From positions 21,791,029-21,855,028 of the forward strand of contig NC_087068.1 in the NCBI RefSeq assembly GCF_963678635.1: DNA of 64,000 bases, written 5' to 3'. Below are positions 34,951 through 46,619 of the stretch, piece after piece; position 1 is the stretch's first letter, and every line of letters begins with the position of its first letter. Made by a program: the position numbers and the translations under genes. Under the pieces are notes generated by a model that saw nothing but the letters and a program-made list of their open reading frames with translations, ran no database searches and was not told where the DNA came from. Origin of the DNA: Symsagittifera roscoffensis. Lineage: Eukaryota; Xenacoelomorpha; Acoela; Convolutidae.

Positions 34951-37740
34951 TCTTATACCGTTTTTCAGTGAAGAACACAGAAAGCAGACCAGTTTTTAGG
35001 GTCAAAATAGCGATATTTTGATCCCCCCACAAGTCGCGATTTTTGAGATATTGACATTTTTTGAAACGGAAAAAAGCGCTAAAGTAGTGTGTTACATCGT
35101 AACTGCACTACCATAATAGATAGAACCGGTTAAGTTTAGTTCGAAAGTGGTTGGAACTATTTTGGTACCGAAAACCGAAATTTCGTGATTTTTGAGAAAA
35201 CGAAACACTATAAATTCAGAAAATTTTTTGAAATTTTTGAGTTAGAACAGTAAAAATAGTTGTTCGGACAACGTCCACTGGTGAATCTACAAGTTTTAAA
35301 ACCCGCTACCCGAAAGCCTTCCGGGTTACAGAGGAATCGAACTTAACGTGTTTGATTTGGTGGATTCATCAATCCGGAGGGGTACAGGTAGCATAGTTTT
35401 TCGCAAATTTTTTCAACTAAAGCGTTTTAGATCGGGTCTTTTGCATTGAACTAGAAGAGTATAGGCCTTCTGAGCTCGGATCAATAATTTTTAGGTCGAA
35501 AGGACCACCTTTGCGGAAAAAGTTAGGCGGGACCTATAAGAGAGAAATTTCTTGCAGTACAAGGAGCAACAATAAGGGGCTCAACGACAACAACAATCGA
35601 CTGTAGGGTATCGTTAACAAGTTTTGTATCCCTTTTGGTACAAAAATTAGGACAGTAATCTGTGGGGGGCTCGACAGTGCTGCACTGTAGTGACCCTTCA
35701 CCGAACTGCGAATATCCGAGTTAAGCACCTTAATTCGGATATTAAACAAACCCGGAGGGGTATAGTATTACTAATATTATTACTAATATAGCCTATATTA
35801 ATACTCTTATACCGTTTTTCAGCGAAGAACACAGAAAGCAGACCGGTTTTTAGGGTCAAAATAGCGATATTTTGATCCCCCCACAAGTCGCGATTTTTGA
35901 GATATTGACATTTTTTGAAACGGAAAAAAGCGCTAAAGTAGTGTGTTACATCGTAACTACACTACCATAATAGATAGAACCGGTTAAGTTTAGTTCGAAA
36001 GTGGTTGGAACTATTTTGGTACCGAAAACCGAAATTTCGTGATTTTTGAGAAAACGAAACACTATAAATTCAGAAAATTTTTTGAAATTTTTGAGTTAGA
36101 ACAGTAAAAATAGTTGTTCGGACAACGTCCACTAGTGAATCTACAAGTTTTAAAACCCGCTACCCGAAAGCCTTCCGGGTTACAGAGGAATCGAACTTAA
36201 CGTGTTTGATTTGGTGGATTCATCAATCCGGAGGGGTACAGGTAGCATAGTTTTTCGCAAATTTTTTCAACTAAAGCGTTTTAGATCGGGTCTTTTGCAT
36301 TGAACTAGAAGAGTATAGGCCTTCTGAGCTCGGATCAATAATTTTTAGGTCGAAAGGACCACCTTTGCGGAAAAAGTTAGGCGGGACCTATAAGAGAGAA
36401 ATTTCTTGCAGTACAAGGAGCAACAATAAGGGGCTCAACGACAACAACAATCGACTGTAGGGTATCGTTAACAAGTTTTGTATCCCTTTTGGTACAAAAA
36501 TTAGGACAGTAATCTGTGGGGGGCTCGACAGTGCTGCACTGTAGTGACCCTTCACCGAACTGCGAATATCCGAGTTAAGCACCTTAATTCGGATATTAAA
36601 CAAACCCGGAGGGGTATAGTATTACTAATATTATTACTAATATAGCCTATATTAATACTCTTATACCGTTTTTCAGCGAAGAACACAGAAAGCAGACCGG
36701 TTTTTAGGGTCAAAATAGCGATATTTTGATCCCCCCACAAGTCGCGATTTTTGAGATATTGACATTTTTTGAAACGGAAAAAAGCGCTAAAGTAGTGTGT
36801 TACATCGTAACTACACTACCATAATAGATAGAACCGGTTAAGTTTAGTTCGAAAGTGGCTGGAACTATTTTGGTACCGAAAACCGAAATTTCGTGATTTT
36901 TGAGAAAACGAAACACTATAAATTCAGAAAATTTTTTGAAATTTTTGAGTTAGAACAGTAAAAATAGTTGTTCGGACAACGTCCACTAGTGAATCTACAA
37001 GTTTTAAAACCCGCTATCCGAAAGCCTTCCGGGTTACAGAGGAATCGAACTTAACGTGTTTGATTTGGTGGATTCATCAATCCGGAGGGGTACAGGTAGC
37101 ATAGTTTTTCGCAAATTTTTTAAACTAAAGCGTTTTAGATCGGGTCTTTTGCATTGAACTAGAAGAGTATAGGCCTTCTGAGCTCGGATCAATAATTTGT
37201 AGGTCGAAAGGACCACCTTTGCGGAAAAAGTTAGGCGGGACCTATAAGAGAGAAATTTCTTGCAGTACAAGGAGCAACAATAAGGGGCTCAACGACAACA
37301 ACAATCGACTGTAGGGTATCGTTAACAAGTTTTGTATCCCTTTTGGTACAAAAATTAGGATAGTAATCTGTGGGGGGCTCGACAGTGCTGCACTGTAGTG
37401 ACCCTTCACCGAACTGCGAATATCCGAGTTAAGCACCTTAATTCGGATATTAAACAAACCCGGAGGGGTATAGTATTACTAATATTATTACTAATATAGC
37501 CTATATTAATACTCTTATACCGTTTTTCAGCGAAGAACACAGAAAGCAGACCGGTTTTTAGGGTCAAAATAGCGATATTTTGATCCCCCCACAAGTCGCG
37601 ATTTTTGAGATATTGACATTTTTTGAAACGGAAAAAAGCGCTAAAGTAGTGTGTTACATCGTAACTACACTACCATAATAGATAGAACCGGTTAAGTTTA
37701 GTTCGAAAGTGGTTGGAACTATTTTGGTACCGAAAACCGA
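34951..37740 (+). repeat. Array of 854-bp tandem units (3.27 copies)
   Basis: Units start at 34951, 35805, 36659 and 37513 (spacing 854 each), beginning with TCTTATACCGTTTTTCAG. The last is cut at about 37740, where gag copy 1 begins. Copies differ by only a few bases. Each unit contains about 95 bases (35455-35552 in the first) that match the gag-protease junction at 45580-45684, including the gag stop codon. Each also contains CCGG-type motifs (CCTTCCGGGTTAC, AATCCGGAGGGGTAC, CCCGGAGGGGTATAG). The minus-strand frames of 71 and 62 residues recurring in each unit are by-products of duplication. The array lies in the leader between the LTR and gag. Confidence 0.93.
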
Positions 37741-40703
37741 CATTGGATCGAGAGGAGATGTCGGAACTGTCCGACATCTCAACTGAAATAGCGGCAACTA
37801 GAAGATCTCCAACAGACAACACTATGATGGCAGGCGGAACTGAGAAACAAACAACGTCATCATCGTTCTCAGAAAGAATGAGGAGCACCTTAGGAAACAT
37901 CTTTCCATTCACAATGGGAGGTGGCGCAAGAAATGAAGGTGAATCCCAGGAGGCGGAGGACGAAGAAGAGCAAGTGGACTTTGGGTCTCAAGTCAGCCTC
38001 AATAGTTCGACCCAGGAGAATGAGGCATACGTCGGAAGAGAGACTGGAACCATGGACAAATTTGGTGTAGTGAGAACGATAAGCAAAGAGGTAAACACAC
38101 CGGGCCAGTCAAGAGACTTCGCGATTATGACAAATTCAGAGCTGCAAACTGGGGAGAGTAGAAACAGAGGGCTAGGCAACGCATTGGCGGATCCTGAGGT
38201 GGATAATGAAAAGACGTCGAGGCAGAGAGTCAAGGCCCGGATCTCGACCAGCACGAAGCTACCTGGGACCGACAGGGTTACACCGCCACTAGTGACGCCA
38301 CTCGTGGATAACGGGGCAGCACTAGAAGAAGCCTTAAACAACATAGTGAACAGTTTAGGAGATCAAAATGAACAGATGTCCATAAGAATGAGTGAACTAG
38401 AAAGGGCAGTTCACATTGAAAGAGAAAGTCTGCGGGAAGAAATAAACCGCAATAGACAAGAAGTTGGCAGGAGCAAAAAACGCTTGAAAGAAAGAACGGA
38501 CGAGCATATGGCGAAGAACTTGTCGCGAATGACAATAGAAGCGGAACAGCGAGAGTTACGCTTAACAGACGACATGGAGAAGTTAAGAATTCAGCAAGAG
38601 CAGTCTCTTGGGACTCTTGACACAAAGATAGACGCGATGATGGAGAGGCGAACTCAGGCTATCATGGATAGGTTGGACGGGCTACTAAGCAGCAAGAGTG
38701 GACCAAAAAAAGGAGAACCGAACTCGGGAGGTCCCAGCAGGGAGCCGAGGGTGAACTTCAATGAACATTAAAAGAGGAAGACGTATGGATCCACTAGAGG
38801 CAGGGGCAGTTCATCAGGCTATGCCACAAGGGGTAATGGAACATGGGGCCCGAACAGTAGAGCAAGTTCAACGGGGAACAGACAGACCTCTAATGAACGA
38901 CCAACGCACGGCATACATGCGACTGGGAGAAGTCATTCCGGTAACAGGGGGCATGCAAGCCCGGGGAGGAGTCATGTGGGCCAAACGGGAAACACTCACG
39001 GCGATTCGGATTGCAGGGATGCACCGCATACAGAGCCTTTGACAGGGTGTGAGGACACTCAGGCGGGACACTCAAGGGATGCTACGGCAATGGCCACAGC
39101 ATTTGAACCCCTAAACAGGTCTTTGGAGACATTCCTTACAAGGTTATCCAGAACCAATGAACGCAGTGAGAAGTCCAGAAGAGTCTTTAAGAAACCAAGA
39201 TGCTATAAAGATGAATCTGATAGCTGTATTGATACCTGGATAGAGGTAATGAAGCTGCATTTCGAGGAACAGGACTTATCGGAGAGACAGGAATGCAGTG
39301 CGCTCACCAGCAACTTGGAAGGGACAGCCCTGAACTGTGTCATGGCCAAGAAGCAATATCAGCGTGACACAGCTGAGAAAATCTTCGAAATCTTGTTAAA
39401 CCGTTTCGGATCAGGGGTGCAGGGGCACCAAGCGATGATGCGCTTCGAGAAACGGAGGCAACGAGAAGATGAAACGATAGACAAGTTTCTCGATGACTTG
39501 GAAATGCTGAGAAGACGCAGCCAACCGGATGAGGCAAACCGAAGGATGAACCTGGCCGTAGCCTCAAAATTCATCAATGGTGTGAAGAATGATAAACTTC
39601 GAACAATGCTAGCAACGCATTACACACCACTATCAACCAATGCGCCAACACCAGAGGAGTTGAGCCTCAAGTCAAAAGAGTATCTTTTGTTGAAACCTCC
39701 TTCGAGATCTGGATACTACAAGAACAATTATGGCAATTTTAACAACGGACCAGCAAACCAAGGGAACAATTGGTACAAACCGAGGGATGATATGGACAAG
39801 ATACGCTCTTGTGCCAATTGCAGTTCAACGGACCATCATGTGTCAGCATGCCCAACTTACAAACAAGGCATGGAAGCAATAGGCTTTAGCCTCGAGGACG
39901 AAGATGCGTCAGAAATGGACCATGAGGATTTCATGAGAGGAGTAATTGCAAAATTCGGCCCAAGGTGTTTCTTTTGCAACTTGGAAGGTCATTTTAAATC
40001 AGATTGTCCGCAATTCTGGGATGCAGTGGCAGACATCAAGCATCCAAGACATGAAGAAGCTTTGTCAGGAGTGAAAGCCAGCAAGGCTCGCCTTTTGAGT
40101 GAAGCGGAGGCACGCAGAAAGGATAAACCTCAAGAGCTGGCGGCAAAGAAAATGCAAGCGGTAACAGAGGAGACACGCGAACCGGAACCAGCAACTGCGG
40201 CTGATGACTTCAAGATCGATTATAGGGCAGCCGCGAGGGATGCTCTAAATAGAGTGCAGCAGGAACTGGTGACGAAAGAGATCGAACAAAAAGTGAAACT
40301 TGAACTGGAGAATGAGAAACTTCAGGAGCAACTGAATACCTTCGAAGCAACGGAGTTCGAAGAAACTAAAGCACCAAGCAGTTTGAGCATGACACTTAAT
40401 GTGATCTCCGGTCAGAGGTTCGGCATGGTGCCGCAAGGAAGCAAGATACAGTCAATAATCTCAGTGGCTGGACACCAGGTGATCAGAAATCTGAGTGAAC
40501 CATCCGAGTTCACTTTGATGCATTTGGACACATATGCATATTATCTGAGGCAGGTGGAGCCACGCACCGAGTCGAGAGCTGTGCGAGCACTACTAACGAC
40601 GGGTGGCCCTCGCATGAAGAAACTTCATGGACGCTACCTAGAGGTCTATGGGACGTATCAAGTGATGCTGAAGAGTATAGGCCTTCTGAGCTCGGATCAA
40701 TAA
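37738..40703 (+). pseudogene. Element A gag, copy 1 (5'-truncated, one nonsense codon)
   Basis: Nearly identical to gag copy 2 from the GACATTGGATCG point onwards. The first about 110 codons of copy 2 are missing: the sequence joins directly to the cut 854-bp unit. The frame is open to a TAA at 38769-38771, where copy 2 has CAA. It then continues in the same frame to the normal stop at 40701-40703. It has the same coiled-coil region, capsid-type domain and two CCHC zinc knuckles (39808 onward and 39964 onward) as copy 2. It does not contain the 8-base insertion that breaks copy 2. Similarity to copy 2 continues past the stop to about 40880, then ends at the start of the leader spacer. It is either a real internal duplication or an assembly product. 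Confidence 0.85.
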
Positions 40704-41150
40704 TTTTTAGGTCGAAAGGACCACATTTGCGGAAAAAGTTAGGCGGGACCTATAAGAGAAAAATTTCTTGACTTTAGAAAAAAAGACGTTTTGGTTAATA
40801 AATTTGGAACTACTAGGCATATCGAGTTGATCTTCGTACCAATAGATCAGAAATTAGCTGAGCTTACTGATAGGGACAAAAGTTTTTCGGAAAAGTAAGC
40901 GTGAACATTTTTTGAGATGGTTTTTAGCAAATTCACCAATTTAGGAAGGTAGACCCTTCACGTTTTGTAAATTTCTTTTAGAAAAGCCCTTACACCCCTA
41001 CCAAAAGGTAATAGCGGTTGAATAAAGTAACTTTAGGCTTTTCTAGACGAAAAGGGAAGGCTAAAGGCCCAGCAGAACCTTAATCGAGCCGAAGTTAGGC
41101 GAGCGATTAGACCCTTCACCGTTAGCGTCAATTGTCGAATAAGAGGCTTA
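40704..41150 (+). other. Spacer after gag copy 1
   Basis: 40704-40880 repeats the gag-protease junction found at 45616-45795. From 40881 the sequence differs and holds leader-type DNA with GACCCTTC/GAAGGGTC pairs (for example AGACCCTTCACC at 41108 opposite a CCGGAAGGGTCT at 41159). No coding sequence. Confidence 0.6.
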
Positions 41151-41540
41151 ACTTCAATCCGGAAGGGTCTAGGAAAGCACTACATACCCTTCCTAGTTAA
41201 TCTAAAAAGCAAAACAGCATCGGAGAACGTATCCGGAGGGGTATAGGTTGAAAGAAGGAGATCTCCGAAGAGCTACTTTTACAAAACCGGAGGGCTCCCA
41301 ATCCGGAGGGGTCAATAATTTTTTTCAAATTAAGAGGGGTCCGAATCCGGAGGGGTCTTATAGTTGCTAATTCGGAGGGTCCGGATCCGGAGGGGTCTTA
41401 TAGTTGCTAATTCGGAGGGTTCCGAATCCGGAGGGGTCTTATATTAACTAACTCAAGGGGTCCCAATCCGGAGGGGTCTAAATTTTGTTAGTCCGGAAGG
41501 GTCCTATTTGTGCCAATCCGGAGGGGTATTATTTAATTAA
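41151..41540 (+). repeat. Array of AATCCGGAGGGGT motifs in the leader
   Basis: At least eight close variants of (A/G)ATCCGGAGGGGT(C/A) occur in about 390 bases, near 41156, 41228, 41301, 41348, 41388, 41427, 41466 and 41516. They are often followed by CTTATAGTTGCTAATTCGGAGGG. Spacing is about 38-50 bases in the denser part. The same motif is present once or twice in every 854-bp unit and in the LTR. It could be protein-binding DNA, RNA structure, or both. Confidence 0.8.
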
Positions 41541-42313
41541 AAGACTTAGGTAAACAGAAGAAAGACTACAGTGAGAGGTATTAGGTTATTAGTAGATAGG
41601 CTAGGAATCAGTGACTGCTCTGGTAACTTGCCTTTCAATAAAAACCAGACCAAAACAAAACAGGTCGAACTCGGATATTCGCGACACTAAGTCTAAACAA
41701 AAAAAAGAGCGTAATTCATTAGTGTGGATTGTAACATAATACGTTTTTGTGAAAGGTGACTGCCCTGACGATTTTACTAGGTCTATAGCTCGGGCAGTCT
41801 GAAGGCAGATAGGTAACACAGTACTCGTTGGGTGCAATAGACGCCCACTTGAGAAAATTACTGCCTTCAAAGTTTTGTCTGTTTGGTGCAGCACCGAGCA
41901 GGGAAAATTTTTTTCTTTAAAAGACGAGTTCGACTATTGTACTGCGAACGACTAAAAGTACATTACACATACGTTTTTTTCATAGAGGCATTCATATTCT
42001 GTCATTATATATATTTTTTTGTTTTTGATTTTAAATCAACATAAACTGTGCTTGATTGGGTAGTGAGTACACTATCTTTTAAATTGACTGATAACATCAT
42101 ATTGTGCTAGTTTTCAAATCTTACGACCGATAATCGGTTAGTGTGAATAAATTTTATACAACCTGTACTCTGATAACATACAGGGATTCGTGGTCACTAT
42201 TTAATAGAATCTTGTGAAATTTATTGTGTTTTGTCATTATTATTGGTAGTCAAACTATAAGGTCACTAGCAATTGAATTAAGTGTATAGGCATTAAGAAG
42301 TGACCAATAGAGA
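41541..42313 (+). other. Leader of element A immediately upstream of gag copy 2
   Basis: No supported coding sequence. A 97-residue minus-strand frame (41894-41601) has no domain. The AT-rich second half leads to the gag ATG at 42314, the first ATG that opens the long gag frame. Confidence 0.5.
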
Positions 42314-45300
42314 ATGAGTCTAGACAAGTCAAGGATACCTAAACGAGGCAATAGCTCTAGGAAATTCATACCTGAAAAGCAAAGAAAAACGATGACCGAT
42401 CCTTTTGTGGATTGGATCAAACGAGCCCGGACCGACAAAGGGGAGACGGTTTCAGGCAGAATGGTTGAAACAAGGAGTCAGAAGACCTCAGAAGAGCAAA
42501 AAGAACTGTTAGAAGTGGAGGTCAATACGGACCATGCCATGAACGACAACCAGGAAGTACATGGACTGGAAGGCAGAGGCAGAAGGCTGGCGAGTGAATC
42601 TACTCCGGTAGAACAAGGCCATGATTTTGCCACTTCCACCGGGACATTGGATCGAGAGGAGATGTCGGAACTGTCCGACATCTCAACTGAAATAGCGGCA
42701 ACTAGAAGATCTCCAACAGACAACACTATGATGGCAGGCGGAACTGAGAAACAAACAACGTCATCATCGTTCTCAGAAAGAATGAGGAACACCTTAGGAA
42801 ACATCTTTCCATTCACAATGGGAGGTGGCGCAAGAAATGAAGGTGAATCCCAGGAGGAGGAGGACGAAGAAGAGCAAGTGGACTTTGGGTCTCAAGTCAG
42901 CCTCAATAGTTCGACCCAGGAGAATGAGGCATACGTCGGAAGAGAGACTGGAACCATGGACAAATTTGGTGTAGTGAGAACGATAAGCAAAGAGGTAAAC
43001 ACACCGGGCCAGTCAAGAGACTTCGCGATTATGACAAATTCAGAGCTGCAAACTGGGGAGAGTAGAAACAGAGGGCTAGGCAACGCATTGGCGGATCCTG
43101 AGGTGGATAATGAAAAGACGTCGAGGCAGAGAGTCAAGGCCCGGATCTCGACCAGCACGAAGCTACCTGGGACCGACAGGGTTACACCGCCACTAGTGAC
43201 GCCACTCGTGGATAACGGGGCAGCACTAGAAGAAGCCTTAAACAACATAGTGGACAGTTTACCACTTTAGGAGAACAAAATGAACAGATGTACATAAGAA
43301 TGAGTGAACTAGAAAGGGCAGTTCAAATTGAAAGAGAAAGTCTGCGGGAAGAAATAAACCGCAATAGACAAGAAGTTGGCAGGAGCGAAAAACGCTTGAA
43401 AGAAAGAACGGACGAGCATATGGCGAAGAACTTGTCGCGAGTGACAAGAGAAGCAGAACAGCGAGAGTTACGCTTAACAGACGACATGGAGAAGTTAAGA
43501 ATTCAGCAAGAGCAGTCTCTTGGGACTCTTGACACAAAGATAGACGCTATGATGGAGAGGCGAACTCAGGCTATCATGGATAGGTTGGACGGGCTACTAA
43601 GCAGCAAGAGAGGGCCAAAAGAAGGAGAACCGAACTCGGGAGGTCCCAGCAGGGAGCCGAGGGTGAACTTCAATGAACATCAAAAGAGGAAGACGTATGG
43701 ATCCACTAGAGGCAGGGGCAGTTCATCAGGCTATGCCACAAGGGGTAATGGAACATGGGGCGCGAACAGTAGAGCAAGTTCAACGGGGAACAGACAGACC
43801 TCTAATGAACGACCAACGCACGGCATACATGCGACTGGGAGAAGTCATTCCGGTAACAGGGGGCATGCAAGCCCGGGGAGGAGTCATGTGGGCCAAACGG
43901 GAAACACTCACGGCGATTCGGATTGCAGGGATGCACCGCATACAGAGCCTTTGACAGGGTGTGAGGACACTCAGGCGGGACACTCAAGGGATGCTACGGC
44001 AATGGCCACAGCATTTGAACCCCTAAACAGGTCTTTGGAGACATTCCTTACAAGGTTATCCAGAACCAATGAACGCAGTGAGAAGTCCAGAAGAGTCTTT
44101 AAGAAACCAAGATGCTATAAAGATGAATCTGATGGCTGTATTGATACCTGGATAGAGGTAATGAAGCTGCATTTCGAGGAAGAGGACTTATCGGAGAGAC
44201 AGGAATGCAGTGCGCTCACCAGCAACTTGGAAGGGACAGCCCTGAACTGTGTCATGGCCAAGAAGCAATATCAGCGTGACACAGCTGAGAAAATCTTCGA
44301 AATCTTGTTAAACCGTTTCGGATCAGGGGTGCAGGGGCACCAAGCGATGATGCGCTTCGAGAAACGGAGGCAACGAGAAGATAAAACGATAGACAAGTTT
44401 CTCGATGACTTGGAAATGCTGAGAAGACGCAGCCAACCGGATGAGTCAAACCGAAGGATGAACCTGGCCGTAGCCTCAAAATTCATCAATGGTGTGAAGA
44501 ATGATGAACTTCGAACGATGCTAGCAACGCATTACACACCACTATCAACGAATGCGCCAACACCAGAGGAGTGGAGGCTCAAGTCAAAAGAGTATCTTTT
44601 GTTGAAACCTCCTTCGAGATCTGGATACTACAAGAACAATTATGGCAATTTTAACAACGAACCAGCAAACCAAGGGAACAATTGGTACAAACCGAGGGAT
44701 GATATGGACAAGATACGCTCTTGTGCCAATTGCAGTTCAACGGACCATCATGTGTCAGCATGCCCAACTTACAAACAAGGCATGAAAGCAATAGGCTTTA
44801 GCCTCGAGGACGAAGATGCGTCAGAAATGGACCATGAGGATTTCATGAGAGGAGTAATTGCGAAATTCGGCCCAAGGTGTTTCTTTTGCAACTTGGAAGG
44901 TCATTTTAAATCAGATTGTCCGCAATTCTGGGATGCAGTGGCAGACATCAAGCATCCAAGACATGAAGAAGCTTTGTCAGGAGTGAAAGCCAGCAAGGCT
45001 CGCCTTTTGAGTGAAGCGGAGGCACGCAGAAAGGATAAACCTCAAGAGCTGGCGGCAAAGAAGATGCAAGCGGTAACAGAGGAGACACGCGAACCGGAAC
45101 CAGCAACTGCGGCTGATGACTTCAAGATCGATTATAGGGCAGCCGCGAGGGATGCTCTAAATAGAGTGCAGCAGGAACTGGTGACGAAAGAGATCGAACA
45201 AAAAGTGAAACTTGAACTGGAGAATGAGAAACTTCAGGAGCAACTGAATACCTTCGAAGCAACGGAGTTCGAAGAAACTAAAGCACCAAGCAGTTTGAGC

Positions 45301-45615
45301 ATGAAACTTAATGTGATCTCCGGTCAGAGGTTCGGCATGGTGCCGCAAGGAAGCAAGATACAGTCAATAATCTCGGTGGCTGGACACCAGGTGATCAGAA
45401 ATCTGAGTGAACCATCCGAGTTCACTTTGATGCATTTGGACACATATGCATATTATCTGAGGCAGGTGGAGCCACGCACCGAGTCGAGAGCTGTGCGAGC
45501 ACTACTAACGACGGGTGGCCCTCGCATGAAGAAACTTCATGGACGCTACCTAGAGGTCTATGGGCCGTATCAAGTGATGCTGAAGAGTATAGGCCTTCTG
45601 AGCTCGGATCAATAA
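42314..45615 (+). pseudogene. Element A gag, copy 2 (one frameshift)
   Basis: This copy has the full N-terminus (MSLDKSRIPKRG, basic, then acidic and disordered). The frame is shifted by an 8-base insertion (ACCACTTT, 43261-43268) that copy 1 lacks, so 42314-43270 and 43288-45615 are in different frames. Order after the break: a long charged coiled coil (about 43288-43600), a Gly/Ser/Arg-rich linker, a capsid-type retrotransposon gag domain (about 44125-44550, with CIDTWIEVMKLHF and LNRFGSG), and two CCHC zinc knuckles. The knuckles are CANCSSTDHHVSAC (residues about 482-495 of the 775-residue piece) and CFFCNLEGHFKSDC (about 531-544). A second coiled-coil region then precedes the C-terminus. 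The product would assemble the particle and bind RNA. It ends with TAA at 45613, in frame with the protease. Confidence 0.9.
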
Positions 45616-45654
45616 TTTTTAGGTCGAAAGGACCACATTTGCGGAAAAAGTTAG

Positions 45655-46521
45655 GCGGGACCTATAAGAGAGAAAATTCTTGACTTTAGAAAAAAAGACG
45701 TTTTGGTTAATAACTTTGGAACTACTAGGCATATCGAGTTGATCTTGGTACCAATAGATCAGAAATTAGCTGAGCTTACTGATAGGGACAAAAGTTGTAA
45801 TCACAGGTCATATGTAACAACAGATGATGACCAAATGGGGCAGATATATTTGGGTGAGGAGGAACTCAAAGTCCGCAGGATAGGCCATGACGCCATGATG
45901 GAGCAAGACGCAGTACACATTGGGTATGAAGCAGATGTGACCGCACATCTGCTCGACACCAACGGAACCAAAATCGGAGTCACAGGGCTTCTGGACACAG
46001 GAGCGGTAGTGAGTGTGATGCCGATAAAAACTTGGGAAAGAATGGGCTTCACGCGGGAAGATCTAATTCCAACGAATCTCCGACTGGCCGCCGCCAATCG
46101 AGGAGCTATTTATGTAGCCGGAAGAACACCAATAACGGTCCTCCACATGGGAGGACGGGATCTTTGGATGAGCTTCCTGGTGGTAGAGAATTTGGACGAC
46201 GCCGACCAATTCATCTTGGGCAGAGATTTTGTCAAGAATTTTGACGTGATGATTGACTTGAACAACGGTCTGATACGGATTAGAAACCCGGACCGGAAGT
46301 ATGTTAAGAGACCAATTAATAGGATAATAACAGACGAAAACAAGGTACCAATTTTTTTAGATAGAAAAGTAAAATTACAGCCAGGACAAGCTGTGGTGGC
46401 AATTTTTAGAATGAGAAATTTGAATTCGTTAAGTGATAGTAAACAGGTTTGCTTAGTACCGAATCCAAATAGTCAGAGTTCGGTAATTTTAGGCCGGAGC
46501 TTCTCGGTTACGCGAAACTGA
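45655..46521 (+). CDS. Element A retropepsin-type protease
   Basis: The frame is open from just after a TAG (45652) to the TGA at 46519, without an ATG near its start. It is in the same frame as gag, separated by TAA (45613) and TAG (45652). The core holds the active-site LLDTGAVVSVM (about 45990-46020) and the second-half motif ILGRDFV (46213-46233). This is the DTGA plus hydrophobic-Gly-Arg/Asp pattern of retroviral-type aspartic proteases. Such enzymes act as dimers and cleave the polyproteins in the particle. How it is translated (readthrough, frameshift, splicing) is not shown. It is followed by a hairpin at 46530-46551 and then by pol in another frame. The open frame itself is unbroken. 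Confidence 0.85.
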   Translation, partial: AGPIREKILDFRKKDVLVNNFGTTRHIELILVPIDQKLAELTDRDKSCNHRSYVTTDDDQMGQIYLGEEELKVRRIGHDAMMEQDAVHIGYEADVTAHLLDTNGTKIGVTGLLDTGAVVSVMPIKTWERMGFTREDLIPTNLRLAAANRGAIYVAGRTPITVLHMGGRDLWMSFLVVENLDDADQFILGRDFVKNFDVMIDLNNGLIRIRNPDRKYVKRPINRIITDENKVPIFLDRKVKLQPGQAVVAIFRMRNLNSLSDSKQVCLVPNPNSQSSVILGRSFSVTRN

Positions 46522-46529
46522 CTGTGTGT

Positions 46530-46551
46530 CAGTGTGTTGTTGAACACACTG
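46530..46551 (+). promoter_or_regulatory. Hairpin just after the protease stop codon
   Basis: CAGTGTGTT (46530-46538) and AACACACTG (46543-46551) pair perfectly around a GTTG loop, and outer bases extend the stem with a bulge. It starts eight bases after the TGA that ends the protease, before pol opens in a different frame. The position suits a recoding stimulator, but a slippery sequence is not obvious. Confidence 0.5.
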
Positions 46552-46619
46552 GACACCACGGTTTCAATCCAGCGTGGAAAGAAGCTTGGCTACGCTTTGC
46601 CGATGAGGACCGACTATGA

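Noticed and set aside
34951-37740. CRISPR-like or satellite array
   Set aside because: The units are 854 bases with no spacer structure and contain retroelement sequence, in an animal genome. It is a leader tandem duplication.
37738-40880. gag copy 1 as evidence for a separate nested element
   Set aside because: No LTR, protease or pol follows it, and the similarity ends inside the gag-protease junction. An internal duplication or assembly product is more likely.
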